Positions 15,567-24,789 of a stretch of DNA of 43,280 nucleotides are shown here, in pieces. The notes below the pieces were generated by a model. That model saw only the letters and a program-made list of their open reading frames with translations. It did not search any database and was not told the origin of the DNA. Each line of letters opens with the position of its first letter. Position 1 is the stretch's first letter. Origin of the DNA: Pseudomonas taeanensis MS-3 (GTDB lineage Bacteria > Pseudomonadota > Gammaproteobacteria > Pseudomonadales > Pseudomonadaceae); the NCBI RefSeq assembly GCF_000498575.2, contig NZ_AWSQ01000012.1:1-43280 (forward strand), given 5' to 3'. The position numbers and the translations under genes were made by a program.

Positions 15567-18218
15567 ATGAAAATAAAAATAATAAATAATGATTTCCCGG
15601 TTGCCAAGATCGGGCTGGATCGAATTACGACTCTAGTAAGTGCCAAAGTGCATAACTGCATATATCGGCCCAGATTGAGTATCGCGGATGGAACTGCGCC
15701 CAGAGTATGCCTTTATAGAGCCCCGCCTGGATATGGAAAAACCGTGGCTCTTGCGTTCGAGTGGCTACGCCACAGAACAACCGGACGTCCTGCAGTGTGG
15801 ATTTCTTTAAGAGCCAGCTCTTACAGTGAATTTGATATCTGCGCAGAAATTATTGAGCAGCTTGAAGCTTTCGAACTGGTAACATTCAGCCATGTGAGAG
15901 AGGGTGTGAGCAAGCCTACGCTCTTGCGAGACCTTGCATCCAGTCTTTGGCAGAGTACCTCGAGTAACGAAATAGAAACGCTAATTTGTTTGGATAATAT
16001 TAATCAGGGCTTGGGCTTGCCGTTGTTGCACGCGCTTATGGAGTTCATGTTAGAAACACCAAAAAGTATCAGGTTTGCAGTCGCAGGTAATACAATAAAA
16101 GGGTTCTCGCGGCTTAAACTTGCAGGCGCTATGCAGGAGCACACCGAGAAAGATTTGGCCTTTAGCGCAGACGAGGCAGTGGCGTTAGCGGAGGCAGAGG
16201 CTGTTCTTGGAGTTTCTGAGGTACAGATAGAGGCCTTGGTGCAAGAAGTGGAGGGGTGGCCTGTTCTTATCGGGTTTTTGTTAAAATGTGAGTTGCCGGC
16301 CAAGTCTATTTCAACAGTAGTTGAAATAGATAATTACTTTAATGATGAAATATTTGAGGCGCTTCCCGAGCGGTATCGTGTTTTTCTTGTAAATTCTTCA
16401 TTGCTCGATGTCGTGACGCCTGATGGCTACAATTATGTATTCAAATGCGTCAATGCGGCCTCATGTATTAAATATCTGAGCACGAATTACATGTTACTTC
16501 GCCATGTAGAAGGTGAGCCGGCGCAGTTTACACTACATCCAGTATTGCGCGATTTTCTTCAAGGAATTACTTGGGCTGAAAATCCTGCTAAAAGATCCTA
16601 CTTGCTTAAGCGCGCAGCTTTCTGGCATTGGCGTAGAGGCGAATACCAGTACGCAATACGAATAGCCCTACGGGCGAATGACTGTCGCTGGGCTGTCGGC
16701 ATGAGTGAGGGAATAATTTTAGATTTGTCATTTCGTCAGGGCGAAATAGATACGCTGAGACACTGGCTGTCGGAGCTGCCAGTGAAGGACTTGCACAAGA
16801 ACCCCATAGTACTTATTTGTTTCGCGTGGGTATTGTATTTCAGTCAGCAAAGCGCGCGAGCAGAGAAGTTACTTAAAGACCTAATTACCCCGCCCGATAA
16901 AAAAAACAAATGGCAAGAAAAAGGATGGCCGCAGCTTGTGTTTGCAATAGGTAAAGCAACGAATGATGAAATGCTTTTGAGTGAGGAGCTCTGTAATAAG
17001 TGGATTAGTTTATTTGGGGATTCAAACGCAGTTGGGAAAGGGGCCGCGCTAACCTGCTTGGCTTTTATTTTTGCCAGTGAGTATAGATTTGCAGAGTTAG
17101 AGAAGGTGCTGGCTCAGGCCCAAGCCGTGAATAAATTTGCAAAACAAGATTTTGCTTTCGGTTGGCTGTATGTCGCCAAGCTTCAACAAGCGCTAGCAAG
17201 CGGGAAAATGAGCTGGGCCAGGCAGCTTATAACTCAAGCACGCACAGACAGTGGCGCGCAGATTATGGAGACCGCGTTTACCTCGAAAATGCTGGACGCT
17301 CTAGAGCTTGAGTCAAATTATGAATTGTGCCGCTTGGACACCTCAGAAGAAAAGTTCTCCGAAATTTTAGAGTTTATTGCCAATCACGGGGTGACAGACG
17401 TGTTTTTTTCCGTATGCCGTGTTGTGTCAGCTTGGCGGCTTGGAAGGAATGACCTGAATGGTTCCATTGAGATTTTGGAGTGGGCGAAGGCACATGCGGC
17501 TGAAAAAAATCTACCAAGATTGGAAGTTATGAGCCAAATTGAGATCTATCAACGCTTGCTCTTTCAAGGCGTAACGTACATAAATACGTTACAAGCTTTT
17601 GAAGATCGCAAGATTTTCTCCGGACCGCACTCAGCCCCCCTAAAGGCACGCCTGCTGCTTGTTCAATCACTCGCGCTTTCCCGAGATCAGAACTTTCATC
17701 TTGCCGCGCACAGAGCGCTATTGGCTATTCAGCAAGCCCGTAAAATTAGCGCAGGCCAATTGGAAGTCCGTGGCTTATTGTATTTAGCCGGAGCGCAAGC
17801 AGGTGGCGGCACATTAAAGAAGGCTCAGCATAACATTGCTTATGCATTGGAGATGGCAAAACAGCTTCAATGCTTTCAAACAGTGCTGGATGAAATACGT
17901 TTGATTAAGAGGTTAATACCGACTTCATGTGAAGTCTTCGCAGCAGTTAATTTAGATCAAGCGATTGGAGCTTTTAGTCTGCCGCAAATGGTGGCGATTA
18001 GAAAACCCGCAGAAAATAAAGCTGGTGATTTTTTGACACTGAAGCAGGTCAGTGTCTTGAAACTTGTAAAAGAGGGGTGCTCAAACAAACAAATAGCAAC
18101 AAAGATGTATGTCACCGAAGATGCTATAAAGTGGCATATGAGGAAAATATTTACCATCCTTAATGTAAAGAGTCGCACGCAAGCAATAAGTGAAGCCGAA
18201 CGTCAGGGTGTTATCTGA
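15567..18218 (+). CDS. alkS: AlkS, MalT/LAL-type LuxR regulator of alkane oxidation
   Basis: 883 aa, the length expected for AlkS. A Walker A motif is at about residues 51-59 (RAPPGYGKT) and Walker B at 139-145 (LICLDNI), followed by a long helical TPR-like region and a C-terminal LuxR HTH (about 818-880, VLKLVKEGCSNKQIATKMYV then VTEDAIKWHMRKIF). From memory it matches Pseudomonas putida GPo1 AlkS almost throughout, starting MKIKIINNDFPVAK. AlkS senses medium-chain alkanes and activates the alkB operon and its own gene. The gene is distinctly AT-richer than the neighbouring DNA, as is typical of alk genes acquired by transfer. alkT follows after 48 bp. No alkBFGHJKL genes are present here. 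Confidence 0.93.
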   Translation: MKIKIINNDFPVAKIGLDRITTLVSAKVHNCIYRPRLSIADGTAPRVCLYRAPPGYGKTVALAFEWLRHRTTGRPAVWISLRASSYSEFDICAEIIEQLEAFELVTFSHVREGVSKPTLLRDLASSLWQSTSSNEIETLICLDNINQGLGLPLLHALMEFMLETPKSIRFAVAGNTIKGFSRLKLAGAMQEHTEKDLAFSADEAVALAEAEAVLGVSEVQIEALVQEVEGWPVLIGFLLKCELPAKSISTVVEIDNYFNDEIFEALPERYRVFLVNSSLLDVVTPDGYNYVFKCVNAASCIKYLSTNYMLLRHVEGEPAQFTLHPVLRDFLQGITWAENPAKRSYLLKRAAFWHWRRGEYQYAIRIALRANDCRWAVGMSEGIILDLSFRQGEIDTLRHWLSELPVKDLHKNPIVLICFAWVLYFSQQSARAEKLLKDLITPPDKKNKWQEKGWPQLVFAIGKATNDEMLLSEELCNKWISLFGDSNAVGKGAALTCLAFIFASEYRFAELEKVLAQAQAVNKFAKQDFAFGWLYVAKLQQALASGKMSWARQLITQARTDSGAQIMETAFTSKMLDALELESNYELCRLDTSEEKFSEILEFIANHGVTDVFFSVCRVVSAWRLGRNDLNGSIEILEWAKAHAAEKNLPRLEVMSQIEIYQRLLFQGVTYINTLQAFEDRKIFSGPHSAPLKARLLLVQSLALSRDQNFHLAAHRALLAIQQARKISAGQLEVRGLLYLAGAQAGGGTLKKAQHNIAYALEMAKQLQCFQTVLDEIRLIKRLIPTSCEVFAAVNLDQAIGAFSLPQMVAIRKPAENKAGDFLTLKQVSVLKLVKEGCSNKQIATKMYVTEDAIKWHMRKIFTILNVKSRTQAISEAERQGVI

Positions 18219-18266
18219 GGCGATCGGCATTAAGCAATATAGTGAAAATATATCAGAGAGAATATT

Positions 18267-19424
18267 ATGGCAATTGTTATTGTTGGCGCTGGTACAGCTG
18301 GAGTAAATGCTGCGTTCTGGCTTCGTCAATATGGTTATAAAGGGGGCATTAGACTTTTGAGCAGGGAGTCTGTGACACCTTATCAGCGGCCTCCCCTATC
18401 CAAGGCTTTTCTGACAAGTGAGACTGCAGAATCCGCAATACCACTAAAGCCAGAAAGTTTTTATACGAACAATAATATTAGCATTTCGTTAAATACACAG
18501 ATTGTATCAATTGACGTGGGGCGTAAGGTAGTTGCTGCTAAAGACGGAGAAGAGTACGCGTATGAAAAATTGATTCTTGCAACAGGTGCTAGCGCGCGTA
18601 GGTTAACCTGCGAGGGATCTGAACTGTCTGGAGTCTGCTATTTACGCAGTATGGAAGACGCCAAAAATTTACGTAGGAAACTTGTGGAGAGTGCGTCTGT
18701 TGTTGTGTTGGGCGGCGGAGTGATCGGGCTTGAAGTCGCCTCAGCTGCGGTGGGCATAGGGAGGAGGGTCACAGTGATAGAAGCCGCCCCGCGTGTAATG
18801 GCGCGCGTGGTTACGCCAGCAGCAGCCAACTTAGTCAGAGCCCGCCTGGAGGCTGAAGGAGTTGGGTTCAAGCTGAATGCGAAATTAACGTCCATAAAGG
18901 GCAGGAATGGCCATGTTGATCAATGCGTACTTGAAAGTGGAGAAGAAATTCAGGCGGATCTGATTATAGTTGGAATCGGTGCTATCCCTGAACTAGAGCT
19001 GGCAACTGAGGCGGCCCTTGAAGTGAGTAATGGTGTTGTGGTCGATGATCAGATGCGTACATCGGATACCAGTATATATGCGATCGGCGACTGCGCACTG
19101 GCTAGGAATCTTTTTTTTGGAACGATGGTACGTTTAGAAACAATTCATAATGCGGTTACACAAGCTCAAATTGTCGCAAGCAGCATCTGTGGCACGTCAA
19201 CGCCTGCACCAACCCCACCACGGTTCTGGTCTGATCTTAAAGGGATGACGCTGCAAGGACTTGGTGCTCTAAAGGACTACGATAAACTCGTTGTTGCAAT
19301 TAATAACGAAACTGTTGAACTAGAAGTCCTTGCGTACAAGCAGGAGCGACTGATTGCAACTGAGACAATAAATCTGCCTAAACGTCAAGGTGCGCTTGGC
19401 GGGAGTATAAAATTACCTGATTAG
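18267..19424 (+). CDS. alkT: AlkT, rubredoxin-NAD(+) reductase
   Basis: 385 aa, full length. The N-terminal FAD Rossmann motif is IVIVGAGTAGVNAAFW, followed by PYQRPPLSKAFL, the NAD-binding motif VVVLGGGVIGLEVASAAVG, and the second FAD site SIYAIGDCALARN. It closely resembles GPo1 AlkT, ending SIKLPD as I recall that protein. It transfers electrons from NADH to rubredoxin AlkG, which feeds the membrane hydroxylase AlkB. Neither partner is encoded here, so it would need partners elsewhere in the genome. It is adjacent to alkS and probably cotranscribed, as in alkST of the OCT plasmid. Confidence 0.93.
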   Translation: MAIVIVGAGTAGVNAAFWLRQYGYKGGIRLLSRESVTPYQRPPLSKAFLTSETAESAIPLKPESFYTNNNISISLNTQIVSIDVGRKVVAAKDGEEYAYEKLILATGASARRLTCEGSELSGVCYLRSMEDAKNLRRKLVESASVVVLGGGVIGLEVASAAVGIGRRVTVIEAAPRVMARVVTPAAANLVRARLEAEGVGFKLNAKLTSIKGRNGHVDQCVLESGEEIQADLIIVGIGAIPELELATEAALEVSNGVVVDDQMRTSDTSIYAIGDCALARNLFFGTMVRLETIHNAVTQAQIVASSICGTSTPAPTPPRFWSDLKGMTLQGLGALKDYDKLVVAINNETVELEVLAYKQERLIATETINLPKRQGALGGSIKLPD

Positions 19425-19499
19425 CAATGATGCTCAGCCACTCGAACCAACCGCAAGGGTTGTGAGGGGGCAGGTAGTGGCGGCGATTAGTAGACACGA

Positions 19500-19690
19500 A
19501 TGCCGCGTACTCAGATCGAAGCGTCGGTTAAATCGGTAAGCGTCTGGGCGTAACGTCGGTAGTGCTCGACGAACTGGGTGTAGCGGTAGGTCGGCTGCCC
19601 CGCATGCGCGGCGAGATATTCCTCCCACAGCAGTTGCAAGGTGACACCCTTGCGGCGCAGCTCGCGGTTGATGCTCAGGTCGCGGTAGGG
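19500..19690 (-). pseudogene. IS21-family istA fragment
   Basis: Minus-strand frame with RELRRKGVTLQLLWEEYLAA and YTQFVEHYRRYAQTL, matching the segment after the HTH of IstA; the intact IstA at 21810 has ELRRPGVTLALLWQEYRLTH. Upstream coding sequence is replaced by a group II intron 3' end, and the downstream part runs into unrelated sequence. It lies just after alkT. Confidence 0.72.
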
Positions 19691-19884
19691 ACGGCAGTTA
19701 CCTGCCGCCCCCCGCACAGATCCGTACGTGCGGAACTACCGCATACGGCTCCTGCCTCGGGTATGTGACGCGAAGCGGTCCCCCGGCCCTCAGGGTACGG
19801 ATGTGCATTTCTGGGTTTAGGTATGTAGAGGTCGGCGAGGCGACCGTAGCGTGACCATTGGAGTGGTTCCAACAGGCAGCTTTT
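19690..19884 (-). mobile_element. Group II intron 3' fragment on the minus strand
   Basis: On the minus strand a domain V hairpin (19751-19719, GAGCCGTATGCGG...CGTACGGATC) precedes GGGGGGCGGCAGG and then the istA fragment. The fragment is cut at 19884/19885 by the IS1182-family element. Its loop differs from the introns at 11.5-15.4 kb, so it is a separate lineage. Confidence 0.7.
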
Positions 19885-21568
19885 GGCCCAGAGTGTGTAA
19901 AAACGCTGGCAACAATCTTGCTATGATTTGACCAGACTTCATCTCAGCAGGAGATGCCAGTGCGGCGATTTATTCAAGGTGAAAATCGGACTCAAGTTAC
20001 CTTGCTCCCAGAGAGCTTGGATGACTATGTGACGGACACTAACCCGGTGCGGGTAGTCGATGTCTTCGTGGGCGAACTTGATCTGGCCACGCTGGGATTT
20101 GACGGTGTCGTACCGGCGGAAACAGGTAGACCCGCTTACCATCCTGCTGACCTGCTGAAGATTTATATCTATGGTTATCTCAACCGCATCCAATCCAGTC
20201 GGCGCCTTGAACGAGAGGCCCAGCGTAATGTCGAGCTCATGTGGCTGACTGGGCGTTTGATGCCCGACTTCAAGACCATCGCCAATTTTCGCAAAGACAA
20301 CGGCAAGGCAATTCGCGCTGTCTGCCGTCAATTTGTGGTGCTGTGCCAGCAAGTGGGATTGTTCTCGGAAGCACTCATCGCCATCGACGGCAGCAAATTC
20401 AAGGCGGTCAACAATCGGGATCGCAACTTCACTAGCGCCAAGCTCCAGCGACGCATGGAAGAAATCGAATCGAGTATCAATCGTTACCTGAGCTCACTCG
20501 ATACCGCAGATCGTCAGGAGCCTGTCGTCGCGCAAGCGAAGACCGAGCGACTGCACGGCAAGATCGCAGCGCTGAAAATCAAGATGCAGGAGCTCAAGGA
20601 GATCGAGGTACGGCTCAATGAGACGCCTGATAAGCAGATATCACTGACCGATCCTGATGCCCGCTCGATGAAGACCCGAGGCACGGGCATTGTTGGCTAT
20701 AACGTGCAAACAGCCGTCGATGCCAAGCACCATTTGATCGTGGCCCATGAAGTGACAAACGATGGGAGTGACCGAAGCCAGCTAAGTCCGATGGCTAAAC
20801 TGGCGAGACAGGCCATGGGAGCGAAAAAACTATCGGTGGTGGCTGATAGGGGCTACTTCAAAAGCGAAGAAATCCTAGCCTGTCACCAGGCGGATATAAC
20901 CGTACACGTGCCCAAACCTATGACCTCCGGGGCCAAGGCAGATGGACGATATAACAAGACCGAATTTATCTACGATACAGAAACCGACGAATACAAATGC
21001 CCAGCAGGACAGCGCTTGATTTGGCGGTACGCCAGTGTTGAAAAGGGACTAAAACTCCACACTTATTGGAGTTCACACTGCCAGAGTTGCGAGCTGAAAG
21101 CGCAATGTACGCCCAGCACGCAGCGACGCGTCAGGCGGTGGGAGTATGAAAGCGTACTGGAGGATATGCAGCGACGTTTGGATCAGGCCCCCGAGATGAT
21201 GCGTATCCGTAAACAGACCGTTGAGCACCCTTTTGGAACGCTCAAGGCCTGGATGGGCGCCACCCATTTCCTGACCAAAACCTTGCCTAGAGTCAGCACT
21301 GAAATGAGCCTGCATGTGCTCGCCTACAATATGAAGCGGGTCATTAAGATATTGGGTAGCGCAGCGTTGATGGAGGCGATAACTGCCTAAGGCTTGATGC
21401 CTTTTGGCCCGTCAGGCGCCTATACAGCAGGTTTCTTGTACCGAACCAGCCAGAAAGTCCCTGAGTCGCCGCACTCGACCTCGGAGGCCACTGACCTGCT
21501 CTCTGTCGCATTCAAGGCTCGTCCTGCCAGCTAATAATCTTCCGCGCTGTTTTTACACACTCTGGGCC
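19885..21568 (+). mobile_element. Complete IS1182-family insertion sequence
   Basis: It is bounded by 20-bp perfect inverted repeats, GGCCCAGAGTGTGTAAAAAC at 19885-19904 and its complement at 21549-21568. Length is 1684 bp with a single intact transposase gene. No target duplication was identified in the flanks. Confidence 0.88.
19954..21390 (+). CDS. IS1182-family transposase
   Basis: 478 aa, intact. The N-terminal domain has GRPAYHPADLLKIYIYGYLN and RLEREAQRNVELMWLTGRL, typical of IS1182/IS1380-type DDE transposases. The catalytic region includes ALIAIDGSKFKAVNNRDRNF (Asp), SVVADRGYFKSEEI (Asp) and QTVEHPFGTLKAWMGATHFL (Glu). A CQSCELKAQC cysteine pattern sits between them. A GGAGATGCC stretch overlaps the start region. 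Both terminal repeats are present, so the element could be active. Confidence 0.93.
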   Translation: MPVRRFIQGENRTQVTLLPESLDDYVTDTNPVRVVDVFVGELDLATLGFDGVVPAETGRPAYHPADLLKIYIYGYLNRIQSSRRLEREAQRNVELMWLTGRLMPDFKTIANFRKDNGKAIRAVCRQFVVLCQQVGLFSEALIAIDGSKFKAVNNRDRNFTSAKLQRRMEEIESSINRYLSSLDTADRQEPVVAQAKTERLHGKIAALKIKMQELKEIEVRLNETPDKQISLTDPDARSMKTRGTGIVGYNVQTAVDAKHHLIVAHEVTNDGSDRSQLSPMAKLARQAMGAKKLSVVADRGYFKSEEILACHQADITVHVPKPMTSGAKADGRYNKTEFIYDTETDEYKCPAGQRLIWRYASVEKGLKLHTYWSSHCQSCELKAQCTPSTQRRVRRWEYESVLEDMQRRLDQAPEMMRIRKQTVEHPFGTLKAWMGATHFLTKTLPRVSTEMSLHVLAYNMKRVIKILGSAALMEAITA

Positions 21569-21575
21569 GCGTACT

Positions 21576-21582
21576 GCCTAAG
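21576..21582 (+). repeat. IS21 target-site duplication, left copy
   Basis: GCCTAAG immediately left of the IS21-family element, identical to 24228-24234 on its right side. Confidence 0.85.
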
Positions 21583-21809
21583 TGGGGATTCCATGCGCAC
21601 TTGGACACCCAGTCCACGAACACTTGGACAGCGATTCCACGCTGACTTGGACACTCATTCCACGGCCCCTTGGACACTGATTCCACGAGCACTTGGACAG
21701 TGATCTCTCACTGATCCGACCCCACGCTCAGGCAGGCAGCAACGCAGGATTATTCACTACCATCGACCTCTTTTCTCGAAGCGAAGAGGTCGTCGTGGAG
21801 CGTATATCC

Positions 21810-23324
21810 ATGCGTAAAATCCGAGAGGTACTACGCCTAAAGTTCGACGCCGGCCTGTCCGTGCGCAAAATTGCCACCAGCCTACGCATCAGCAGCGGCA
21901 GTGCCGGCAATTACCTGCACCGCTTCAACGCTTGCGGGCTGACTTGGCCCACGCAGTTGTCGGACGCCGAACTGGAGCGATGTCTGTTCCCGCCAGCGCC
22001 GACGGTTCCTAGCGATCAACGTCCGATGCCGGACTGGGCTCATGTCCATGCCGAGTTACGTCGCCCCGGCGTCACCTTGGCCCTGCTCTGGCAAGAGTAT
22101 CGGCTCACCCATCCGCAAGGCTTCCAATACAGCTGGTTCTGCGAGCACTACCGCCTCTGGGCTGCCAAGGTCGACGTGGTCATGCGCCAGGAACACCGTG
22201 CTGGCGAAAAGCTGTTTGTCGATTACGCCGGCCAGACCGTGCCGGTCATTGATCGGCGAACCGGCGAGATCCGCCAGACGCAGATCTTCGTCGCCGTTCT
22301 CGGCGCGTCCAGCTACACCTTCGCCGAGGCCACCTGGTCGCAGAAGCTGCCTGACTGGCTGGGCTCGCACGTACGCTGCTTCGCCTTTCTCGGCGGTACA
22401 TCGCAGATCCTGGTACCGGACAATCTGCGCAGCGGCGTCACCAAGGCGCATCGCTACGAGCCGGATATCAACCCCAGTTACCGCGATCTCGCCGAGCATT
22501 ACGGCGTAGCCGTGCTGCCCGCGCGCTCGCGTAAACCCAAGGACAAAGCCAAGGTTGAAGTCGGCGTACAGGTCGTCGAGCGGTGGATCCTGGCGGTGCT
22601 GCGCAACCGCCAGTTCTTCTCCTTGGGCGAACTCAACACAGCCATCGCGCTGCTGCTGGATCGCCTCAATCAGAAGCCCTTCAAGAAGCTGCCCGGCTCA
22701 CGCCGCTCGGCCTTCGAGACCATCGACCAACCCGCACTGCAACCGCTACCAGAACATCCGTATGTCTACGCCGAATGGAAAAAGGTGAGGGTGCACATCG
22801 ACTACCACGTCGAGGTCGACGGCCATTACTACTCGGTGCCGTACCAGCTGGTGAAACACCAACTCGAAGTGCGGCTAACCGCGAAGACCGTCGAGTGCTT
22901 CCACGCCAACCAGCGTGTGGCCAGCCATCTGCGCTCGCCGCACAAAGGCCGCCACACCACCCAAACCGAGCACATGCCCAAAAGTCACCGCGAACATGCT
23001 GAATGGACGCCGCAGCGACTGATCCACTGGGCTGAGCAGACCGGGCCGAACACCGCTGGTGTCATCGCTCATATCCTCGAACGCCGAATCCATCCGCAGC
23101 ACGGCTTCCGCGCCTGCCTGGGGATCCTGCGCCTGAGCAAACAGCACGGCGAAGAGCGGCTGGAAGCCGCTTGCCAGCGAGCGCTGGCACTGGGCGCGTG
23201 CAGCTATAAAAGCCTGGAATCGATCCTGCGCCAAGGGCTGGAACGGCTGCCGCTTGCCCAGCAAAACCTGCCGTTACTGCCCGAAGAACACATCAACCTG
23301 CGCGGCCCTGGCTACTACCACTGA
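21810..23324 (+). CDS. istA: IS21-family transposase IstA
   Basis: 504 aa from ATG 21810 (MRKIREVLRLKFDAGLS), preceded by GGAG nine bases upstream; a longer frame from 21693 runs through the terminal repeats and is unlikely. The N-terminal HTH is SVRKIATSLRISSGSAGNYL. The rve integrase core includes GEKLFVDYAGQTVPVIDRRT (first Asp), ILVPDNLRSGVTKA (second Asp) and KDKAKVEVGVQVVERWIL (Glu). The C-terminus carries the Mu-type domain HYYSVPYQLVKHQLEVRL. It catalyses transposition together with IstB. Confidence 0.95.
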   Translation: MRKIREVLRLKFDAGLSVRKIATSLRISSGSAGNYLHRFNACGLTWPTQLSDAELERCLFPPAPTVPSDQRPMPDWAHVHAELRRPGVTLALLWQEYRLTHPQGFQYSWFCEHYRLWAAKVDVVMRQEHRAGEKLFVDYAGQTVPVIDRRTGEIRQTQIFVAVLGASSYTFAEATWSQKLPDWLGSHVRCFAFLGGTSQILVPDNLRSGVTKAHRYEPDINPSYRDLAEHYGVAVLPARSRKPKDKAKVEVGVQVVERWILAVLRNRQFFSLGELNTAIALLLDRLNQKPFKKLPGSRRSAFETIDQPALQPLPEHPYVYAEWKKVRVHIDYHVEVDGHYYSVPYQLVKHQLEVRLTAKTVECFHANQRVASHLRSPHKGRHTTQTEHMPKSHREHAEWTPQRLIHWAEQTGPNTAGVIAHILERRIHPQHGFRACLGILRLSKQHGEERLEAACQRALALGACSYKSLESILRQGLERLPLAQQNLPLLPEEHINLRGPGYYH

Positions 23325-23344
23325 CCTGAAAAAGGAGCACCAAA

Positions 23345-24100
23345 ATGCTGCCCAACCCGACACTCGACAAGCTACAAACCCTGCGCCTGCACGGCATGAT
23401 CAAGGCGCTTGGCGAACAACACGCAACGCCTGACATCAACGATCTTAGCTTCGACGAACGCCTCGGTCTGATGGTCGACCGCGAGCTGACCGAGCGCGAA
23501 GACGCACGCCTGACTACTCGCCTCAAGGCCGCACGACTGCGCCATAACGCCTGCCTGGAAGACATCGACTACCGCAGCCCGCGCGGCCTGGACAAATCTC
23601 TGATCCTGCAACTGGGTAGCGGCCAGTGGCTGCGCGACGGCCTGAACCTGATCATCGGCGGCCCAACTGGCGTAGGCAAAACCTGGCTCGCCTGCGCGCT
23701 GGCTCATAAGGCCTGCCGCGACGGTTACAGCGTGCGATATCTGCGCTTGCCGCGCTTGATGGAAGAACTAGGCCTGGCCCACGGCGACGGCCGCTTCGCG
23801 AAACTGATGGCGGGTTATGCCAAGACCGACTTGCTGATCCTGGACGACTGGGGCCTGGCGCCGTTTACCGCTGCGCAACGGCGCGACATGCTTGAACTGC
23901 TGGACGACCGCTACGGCAACCGCTCGACGCTAGTGACCAGCCAGATGCCAGTGGACAAATGGCACGCACTGATCGGCGATCCGACCTTGGGCGATGCGAT
24001 CCTCGACCGGCTGGTGCACAACGCTTATCGGATCGAACTGAAGGGCGAATCGATGCGCAGACGCGCAACGAAATTGACGGCGACAGAGACTTCAGACTAA
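23345..24100 (+). CDS. istB: IS21-family helper ATPase IstB
   Basis: 251 aa, AAA+ ATPase. Walker A GPTGVGKT is at residues 106-113 and Walker B DLLILDDWGLAPF at about 160-172, with an N-terminal IstB helical domain (LRLHGMIKALGEQ). AAAAAGGAG lies seven bases before the start. It assembles on target DNA and activates IstA. It begins 21 bp after istA. Confidence 0.95.
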   Translation: MLPNPTLDKLQTLRLHGMIKALGEQHATPDINDLSFDERLGLMVDRELTEREDARLTTRLKAARLRHNACLEDIDYRSPRGLDKSLILQLGSGQWLRDGLNLIIGGPTGVGKTWLACALAHKACRDGYSVRYLRLPRLMEELGLAHGDGRFAKLMAGYAKTDLLILDDWGLAPFTAAQRRDMLELLDDRYGNRSTLVTSQMPVDKWHALIGDPTLGDAILDRLVHNAYRIELKGESMRRRATKLTATETSD

Positions 24101-24227
24101 CAATGCAAACCTGCGTCGCTGCGCTCCGACTGCCTGTCCAAGTGGACGTGGATCAGGTGTCCAAGTGAGCATGGAACGAGTGTCCAAATGATCGTGGGCT
24201 GAGTGTCCAAGTGTCGTGGAATCCGCA

Positions 24228-24234
24228 GCCTAAG
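24228..24234 (+). repeat. IS21 target-site duplication, right copy
   Basis: GCCTAAG directly right of the element; pairs with 21576-21582. The 131 bp from here to the next gene show no other recognisable feature. Confidence 0.85.
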
Positions 24235-24365
24235 CGCTAACGAGCAACGCACGAGCGCAGGTAGCCGCCCTTCGAAAATCGGTGCAGTAGCGGCCAACTA
24301 TTTCCGATTGCCTCAGATCTTGTCCCACTGAAAGCCTGACAGCTCACGCCTACCAAGGAGCCGCC

Positions 24366-24677
24366 ATGAGCCACCAGGCCTTCGAGTACCGCACCGAGTT
24401 CACCCCTCTGCTCTATCGCCTCCAGACCAGAAGCTTCCTGATCTTCAAGTCCGAGGAGCCTACGACCGAGCCGGACATCCAAGCCTATCTGCAGGATCCG
24501 CAGCGCCAAGAACTGCTGTCTCGGCTCGGCCGAGACGGCTGGGAGCTGGTCAGCGTCCAGTCGGTGGTACGCGGAGAGATCAAGGTCGGCAACCAGAACG
24601 CCCAGGGCTGGGCATACGGCATCGCCCTGCCGACTGGGTATCTCCTGTTCTTCAAGCGACCGCTGCGTAGCGGCTGA
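24366..24677 (+). CDS. Small ICE-associated protein, function unknown
   Basis: 103 aa with AAGGAG five bases before the ATG. Sequence features: FEYRTEFTPLLYRLQTRSFL, DGWELVSVQSVVRGEI and a hydrophobic GYLLFFKRPL end. The GWELVSV motif is reminiscent of DUF4177-type small proteins. There is no signal peptide and no clear membrane helix. It precedes the RAQPRD gene by 112 bp in the same direction and may be the first remaining gene of the conjugation block after the IS21 insertion. Confidence 0.7.
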   Translation: MSHQAFEYRTEFTPLLYRLQTRSFLIFKSEEPTTEPDIQAYLQDPQRQELLSRLGRDGWELVSVQSVVRGEIKVGNQNAQGWAYGIALPTGYLLFFKRPLRSG

Positions 24678-24789
24678 GGCCTTCAGTTGGCCGCGGAAAA
24701 ATCCATCGCCATCCGAGTATGGATTTCTTGCGGCAGGCATAGGGGGGAAGTCGGCAAGCTGGCACCATCCGATCTGCCAGAGTCCAGCC

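Larger units (their letters stand above)
21583..24227 (+). mobile_element. Complete IS21-family insertion sequence
   Basis: 2645 bp. The ends are TGGGGATTCCATGCGCAC on the left and, inverted, TGCGGATTCCACGACAC on the right. Inside each end are several copies of an approximately 20-bp motif containing CTTGGACA (five on the left within 21597-21706, four on the right within 24136-24213), the multiple transposase sites typical of IS21. istA and istB are intact and a 7-bp duplication flanks it, indicating a recent insertion. Confidence 0.93.

Noticed and set aside
19885..21568. Target duplication for the IS1182-family element
   Set aside because: Flanks (GCAGCTTTT and GCGTACTGCC) share no convincing direct repeat.
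21597..21710. Repeated CTTGGACA motifs as a CRISPR array
   Set aside because: The repeats are short, irregular and mirrored at the other end of the IS21 element, so they are transposase binding sites.
21693..21809. N-terminal extension of IstA from 21693
   Set aside because: The extension lies in the terminal repeat region; the ATG at 21810 has a ribosome-binding site and begins the conserved HTH domain.
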